From Tetracentron sinense (lineage: Eukaryota > Streptophyta > Magnoliopsida > Trochodendrales > Trochodendraceae), in assembly GCA_015143295.1 (NCBI GenBank), contig CM026568.1:36340441-36404440 (forward strand): 64,000 nucleotides of DNA, written 5' to 3'. The notes under the pieces were generated by a model. It was not told the DNA's origin, did no database searches, and was given only the letters and a program-made list of their open reading frames with translations. Below are positions 59,401-64,000 of this stretch, one piece after another (the stretch's first letter is position 1; each line of letters opens with the position of its first letter). The translations under genes and the position numbers were made by a program.

Positions 59401-61563
59401 AGTCCAACCATTATGATTTGGAATCTGAGATTTACAACATGGGCCCCATTTAATCAACAATTCAGATCAATCACAACAGGTTCATGTGGAAACTACAAGT
59501 ATCATTTCATATATATATATTATTTAATTTGACCATAAAAATGAACTACTTAGGTCAAGGTTTACCTTTGAAAATCCGGCAACTTGACTAGGAAGCCCTA
59601 CATCCTGCAGGTTCAAGTAGATAAGCCAGTCTTATTGATTTATATCAAGGAAATCTCACAGCACTTCTAAGCCAGAGCATCAAAGTTTTTATTATACAAG
59701 GTTGCCGGATTACTGAGAAATCACTGCCCACACAGCTCTTCCCATATGATTAACAATTACGGCTTCTATTCCCAAAACCATGATAAACGAGCAAAGTAAA
59801 CCGCTTGAAGCTTGAATTGGAACAAAATTTTAAATAACAAATATAAAGTAGACTTCAAGAGTGCCACAAGTCTGCACCTTTCGTCCATGAAGGCAAGCCT
59901 CTTGGCTGTTTACAAGTACCCTAGCAGCCCATCTGTTGACAAAATAATTAACACCATTCGTTTAATACGATTCATATATTTGGGATTTATATGGTTTCAT
60001 TATCCATCCAATGTGATGCAATTCATCTGAGTCAAATCAGCAGTGCAAGAACGAGTCACATATGTGACTTGTATAACATCCAAAATCACACGGTGCTATC
60101 TAAGTCAAGCCTGCTTGTTTCTTGTCATAGTTAGGAAACTTGCAAGTTGACTCTTGACTTGGTCGAATCAAGCAATAGTTTAGCCCAAGTAAAAATACCA
60201 GATGCTTCAGCTAGGCTTGTAAAAGTGGTGTCTCAACAAGTTTTCATGTATGCGATTCACCCAAAGTCAATCAACAGTGACTTCAGACTCAAATTTATAC
60301 TAATACAAGGGAATTAATAGCCACCATAGATTTAAATAACTTTTAACAGAAGAGACTTTAAATAACTTTTAGAGCATACATTTTTTCTATCAAATAATTT
60401 AGGAAACACTTTTGACATATCCAATTTATCAAGTTGAGTCACCCATCGTAAGCACTTATAGTCGAAGTGAGCCAGTCATGAGTCTTAGGTGATCCACCTT
60501 GGTTTGTCAATGGCCAAGTCAGTCTAGCCGACCTGAGTCAAACCCATGTCAGACAGACCAACAATACTCAGTTCATCCAATCTGTACCTAACTTGAAAAA
60601 GATTTAGGACTTGATATTAATGGTTCTAAATATAGCAGAGAAATATTTGGTTTTCTTCTCCAAAACAATATTCTTTGCTTTTCAATTTAGTATGGACAAG
60701 AAGATATAGGAAGAGAAACATACGCGCAAGATGTTGGGGGGTTCCATACAATTCCTGCAATCACCACAAGCTGGGAGTGAACAAAGCTTATATGTTAGTC
60801 ACCAATCCAAAAGGCTTATAAGAGTTTTGTTTGCCCAACATCTCTCTGTTGCTGATAGGTACATGTTACTAAGAAATTGACAAAAGACACTTGGGAATTC
60901 AGATATTCGAAATAGATCAATTCCACTGTTGAACTATAAATAACATTGATAAAGAAAATACATAAGCATCTCTTGCTGAAGTTACTTAAATGAAATTGAA
61001 ATCTCTAAAATGTCAACAGTGTCCCTTAATTGCATGAGACATAATGTCCCTTAATTACTGATCTCATGCATCTATCAAAATGCATTTACACAACTTTCAA
61101 GAACAAACAATTTATCATCAACATGTCTAACCTCATCAAAGATTCCGGCTGGGCTGTCATCATAGTGAGCAAGAAAAAAACCACCAAGAGTATATCTGCA
61201 AAGTGAAAGCGTGGTTTAATAATTAAAATTGAACTTTGCCTTACAAGAAAGAAGGATATGCCTAACTTCTATGATCTTTCACTCTCTCTCTCAAAACATA
61301 AAGGAGTTGAGTACCCAAAAGCTTCAACTAATCTGAACTCCTTTGGGATGAAAGCTCGAGCAGTTTCTGCTTTCACAAGATGGAACTGGTACAGGGCACT
61401 GAAATCAGAACCAGTTATTTAGACTGGGAGAAAAAGAAAAAGAAAATCAAAGGATAAGAGTAATACAAAAGACTGAGGGAACGTGACAAAACACTTGCCT
61501 GCCTTTGAACAGCCATGGAGGTTTGGCGTAACCCGAAGAAGATTTTGTTTCTGCAATTTCCAT
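56440..61563 (-). CDS. NXD1: NEOXANTHIN-DEFICIENT 1-like protein, 299 aa, 10 coding exons
   Basis: Exons, 5' to 3' on the minus strand: 61563-61499, 61398-61315, 61195-61132, 60770-60724, 59932-59878, 59604-59566, 58709-58538, 57257-57191, 57113-57057, 56689-56440 (900 nt, exact frame to TAG). The product starts MEIAETKSSS and has KPPWLFKGSALYQFHLVKAE, IPKEFRLVEAFGYTLGGFFL, YDDSPAGIFDELVVIAGIVW, CLHGRKDVGLPSQVAGFSK and, near the end, SISVLLSKPILALEF. I recognise the NXD1 family (acetoacetate decarboxylase-like fold), needed for neoxanthin accumulation with ABA4; the biochemical role is unproven, and the catalytic lysine of true decarboxylases is not evident. No transit peptide or membrane segment stands out. 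Intron 1 has a GC donor. A leader intron is likely. All exons are open and consistent, so the gene should be functional. Confidence 0.88.
57463..57816. mobile_element. hAT-type MITE (354 bp) in an NXD1 intron
   Basis: Exact 8-bp duplications CTCTATAT lie at 57455-57462 and 57817-57824. The ends are CATAGTTACCAAGTACGGGT and, on the other strand, CCTAGTTAGCAAACACCCGT. Same terminal family as 4025-4453. Confidence 0.9.
61399..61498 (-). other. GC-AG intron in the NXD1-like gene
   Basis: The minus strand reads TTCAAAGGCAG|GCAAGT, the ideal GC-donor consensus, and acceptor GATTTCAG|TGCCCTG. The split codon AG|T gives Ser in FKGSALYQ, the family sequence. Confidence 0.92.
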
Positions 61564-61595
61564 GAATCTGAGACCACTATGGACAAGCTAGCTTC

Positions 61596-62645
61596 CTGAA
61601 ACGCAAGGAACTAGAACTCTAAAAGATATGTGAGGGAGGTTAATGCCTATGCCTATGGATAGAAACATATAAGCATGTATTCTCGATCTCGATGGAAGTA
61701 TATACATTACAAGAACATACTATTAAAGTTCTGAAAGATTCAATCTTTACAATTTGACTGAATTGTGATTGAAAAGCTACATCAACCAAAAACCCTAGGC
61801 ACCTCTTGTGTAGGTTCTCCTGCTCCATCAAAAGCTAAGGCCACTGAGATCAATCATACCTTGTGGATAAATGCTCAGCTAAACAAACCAAAGATCTACA
61901 AATTTGACCTAAAGAGCTTAAAGAAAATTCAGAATTAGGATCAAAAGAATAAGACAAATCCCACTAGGGTTTCTGAAAAATCAAACCCTTTAGCCAGCTT
62001 TTGAAGGAATAGGATTTTTAAAAAATATTTTTTCTATAGTTTTTCCCTGTAAGTCTGTAACGCCCTCCTGGTTTAAATCCTAATATTGACAAATGGTATC
62101 CACTCCATTGAATTTCTTTTTGAAGAATAGATACATTTCAGTAATTTAAATTGGGGCAGAAAAGGATTCAGAATATGGGCTACTTCTATTGTGATAACAA
62201 CAAGAATATAAACAAGAACATCTTAAACATAATTTTTCTTCCTTTTTATTCCAAAAAAAAAAATTCTTGACATTTCAGTTCTCGCAACATAGACATCAAG
62301 AATCCAGCAAAACCAATTGCTCTTGTGTTCCACATAAATGAAAGAAAACACGCCAAAAGCTCGGTTAGAGCTGCTGATGTATTAATATCAATCAAAAGCA
62401 AAAAACCCAGACAGGACAATCAACTGATAGCCGAATTCTTGTACCAAAAGGAAATGAAATAACTACACCAATCATAGAACAGTAGCAGTAAGGAATCCCA
62501 CAATAAATAAACAAGAAAACCCCAAAACAACCCTGTTTGTAGTTACTTTGAAGAGAAGAATATATATAGTTTCTGTATGTAATTGAAATGTTGCAGAGAA
62601 AAGAAAAAATCGCTAGTGTAAGAAGAGAAGAAGTAGAAAGCTTAC
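61596..62645 (-). other. 5'-UTR intron of the NXD1-like gene (predicted)
   Basis: The minus strand has donor TTTCT|GTAAGC and acceptor TTGCGTTTCAG|GAAGC, 32 bp before the ATG. It would make a leader intron of about 1.05 kb. Splice signals only. Confidence 0.55.
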
Positions 62646-63076
62646 AGAAATTGAAGCTTTGAAGCTGGAATTCCGAAACCCTGAGCAAAACCCAGATGGG
62701 AATCTCACTCTCTGTGGGTGTGGGAATCTATGTCATGTCACATGTGTGAGTTGAGAGAGTGAGAGTGTGATACATTGTTATGGAGAAGCACCGACAGCCA
62801 AGCTGGTGAAGTACATCATCATCACCCACGGATAGACTTTGTCCATGAGCTTTGATCTCTCACTATAGCCCCCTGGTTTTCGGTTTTCCTTTTCTTGCGA
62901 TACGATTAAACTCCCGGCGATATGGATGATAAAGGGGACTATCAAGTAAATCGCGCCCCATCTATAAAGTTGCCTCCCCGGTTCCGAAACTGTTACTCGT
63001 GTGGACCATACATTCAAAGAGGAGTGCTCGATTCTATAGACGCACTAACTCACGCAGAGTGGGTGCGACATATGGT
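62646..63076 (-). promoter_or_regulatory. Leader exon and promoter region of the NXD1-like gene (predicted)
   Basis: A GA/CT-rich leader lies at about 62690-62775. No TATA box is clear. Short open frames on both strands here are not supported as genes. Confidence 0.35.
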
Positions 63077-63084
63077 GTTGTTAC

Positions 63085-63335
63085 CAGTGTTAACAAACCC
63101 AGACCGGACCAACTGGAAAAACCGGGAGCCGTCCCTCACCGGTTCCCAAAAACCCCAAAATTGGAACTCTTTAAGAACCGGCCAATACTGGTGGTAGAAC
63201 CAGTTGGAAACCGGTTAGAAACGGAAAAAATAGGAATTTTTTTTTTATTAACAGTACACGGTCGAACCGGACCCGTGGAACCAAGAACCGGCCACTTTGC
63301 TGGTTTCGAGGCCTGGTCCAGTTCTGAAAACAGTG
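63085..63335. mobile_element. hAT-type MITE (251 bp), CAGTGTT/GACCGG family
   Basis: CAGTGTTAACAAACCCAGAC on the left and, on the other strand, CACTGTTTTCAGAACTGGAC at the right. The duplication is GTTGTTAC (63077-63084) and ATTGTTAC (63336-63343), one mismatch. Second member of the 13738-13970 family; it lies in the promoter-side region of the NXD1-like gene. Confidence 0.85.
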
Positions 63336-63366
63336 ATTGTTACCCTATAACAGGGGGGAGATTGAA

Positions 63367-63725
63367 TGATTAAATCACATCCAATTGTGATTGAATTTGG
63401 GGAGAGTTCAATCGCACCCACAAGTCAACATGTGTTATTTTTAATCTCTTTTAACCATGGTTAAGATTCACTAACCCTTAAGTTCAATAATTTTACCTTG
63501 GTTTTTAGAAAAATATTTTTAAAATTTTAATCTTAGGGTTGAGAAAATAACTTTAGGGTTAATTTTCTTTAAAAAAATTCTAAAAACCAAGGTTAGATTG
63601 TTGAACCCTAAAAGTTAGTAAATTTTAACCATAATTAATAGGAGTTAAAAGAGACACGCGTTAACCTGTGGGTGCCATTCAACTCTCCCCGAATTCAATT
63701 ATGATGGGTTGTGATTCGATCACTA
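63367..63725. repeat. Foldback MITE, GATTGAACTCTCC-arm family (full-length copy)
   Basis: The arms ATTAAATCACATCCAATTGT, GAGAGTTCAATCGCACCCAC and TTTTAACCATGGTTAAGATT are mirrored at the right end, giving a near full-length hairpin of about 350 bp. The core is TTACCTTGGTTTTTAG with its mirror CTAAAAACCAAGGTTAG. Confidence 0.8.
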
Positions 63726-63875
63726 CCAGGATTTGTAGCGGGCAGATGGTTTGGCACATGTTGTCATGCTTGAGAAGATTGCCATTAGGACTATCATTTA
63801 TTTACATTCAAATTTCATATGCAATTCTGTGTTTAAATATAAGATAATGAAAAATAGTTAACGTATCTAGGATAT

Positions 63876-63998
63876 TCATTTGCAAACCTAAGGCTGACCT
63901 CAATTCCCTAGGCTCCACCTCTTAAATACTCACCTCACTTGATGAGTATTTAAGAAGGGGACATGGATCAATGAGTTCCAGCCTTAGGTTGGCAAATA
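63876..63998. mobile_element. Small MITE (about 123 bp), near-perfect hairpin
   Basis: ATTTGCAAACCTAAGGCTG at the left is mirrored by CAGCCTTAGGTTGGCAAATA at the right, with TTAAATACTCA/TGAGTATTTAA around the loop. It reaches the window edge, so the target duplication cannot be judged. Confidence 0.7.
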
Positions 63999-64000
63999 GA

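Noticed and set aside
62778-63373. Small genes upstream of NXD1
   Set aside because: Frames overlap a hAT MITE and promoter-side DNA; no conserved motif.

Overview
This is nuclear DNA from a flowering plant, most likely a woody dicot or magnoliid; the sequence does not fix the species. The evidence is four intron-rich, plant-type genes (one encoding a plastid-targeted ClpC), AT-rich intergenic DNA, and a dense load of plant transposons. There is no operon structure, rRNA, tRNA gene or CRISPR array.

Layout: (1) About 1-12,900, plus strand: the 3' part of an SCD2-like coiled-coil gene (15 exons visible; the 5' end lies left of the window). Its large upstream intron holds a sense-oriented LINE, which contains an LTR fossil and a hAT MITE. 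A later intron holds another hAT element. (2) 12,900-27,860: gene-poor DNA with MITEs, a PIF/Harbinger-like element with a small Mutator MITE inside it, and a Mutator-type element carrying a 21-bp minisatellite. (3) 27,955-30,939, plus strand: a complete 10-exon serine carboxypeptidase-like gene (463 aa, full catalytic triad). (4) 31,000-36,200: hAT elements, foldback MITEs, a textbook small Helitron and a tRNA-derived SINE. (5) 36,896-49,090, minus strand: a complete ClpC-type Hsp100 gene (922 aa, 9 coding exons plus a 5'-UTR intron). One intron carries a 2.9-kb hAT-like element that itself carries a Helitron. (6) 49,100-56,300: a Mutator foldback element with a hAT inside it, then a broken Ty3/Gypsy chromovirus fossil. 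(7) 56,440-62,800, minus strand: a complete 10-coding-exon gene matching NEOXANTHIN-DEFICIENT 1 (299 aa). (8) 62,800-64,000: further MITEs.

All four gene models were rebuilt by joining exons in phase. Three close exactly from ATG to stop, and the SCD2 part closes from its first visible exon to its stop. Each gene has exactly one GC-AG intron, 4 of 40 coding introns, well above the roughly 1% usual in plants.

The genes do not form a pathway. ClpC and the NXD1-like protein both concern plastids (protein turnover and import; neoxanthin accumulation), SCD2 acts in membrane traffic, and the carboxypeptidase is secreted or vacuolar.

No new enzymatic system is visible. The most unusual material is in the non-autonomous elements. 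One palindromic core recurs inside elements with unrelated ends (Mutator, hAT, Helitron and foldback), and a 21-bp self-complementary repeat array with open frames on both strands sits inside a Mutator element with intact 9-bp target duplications.
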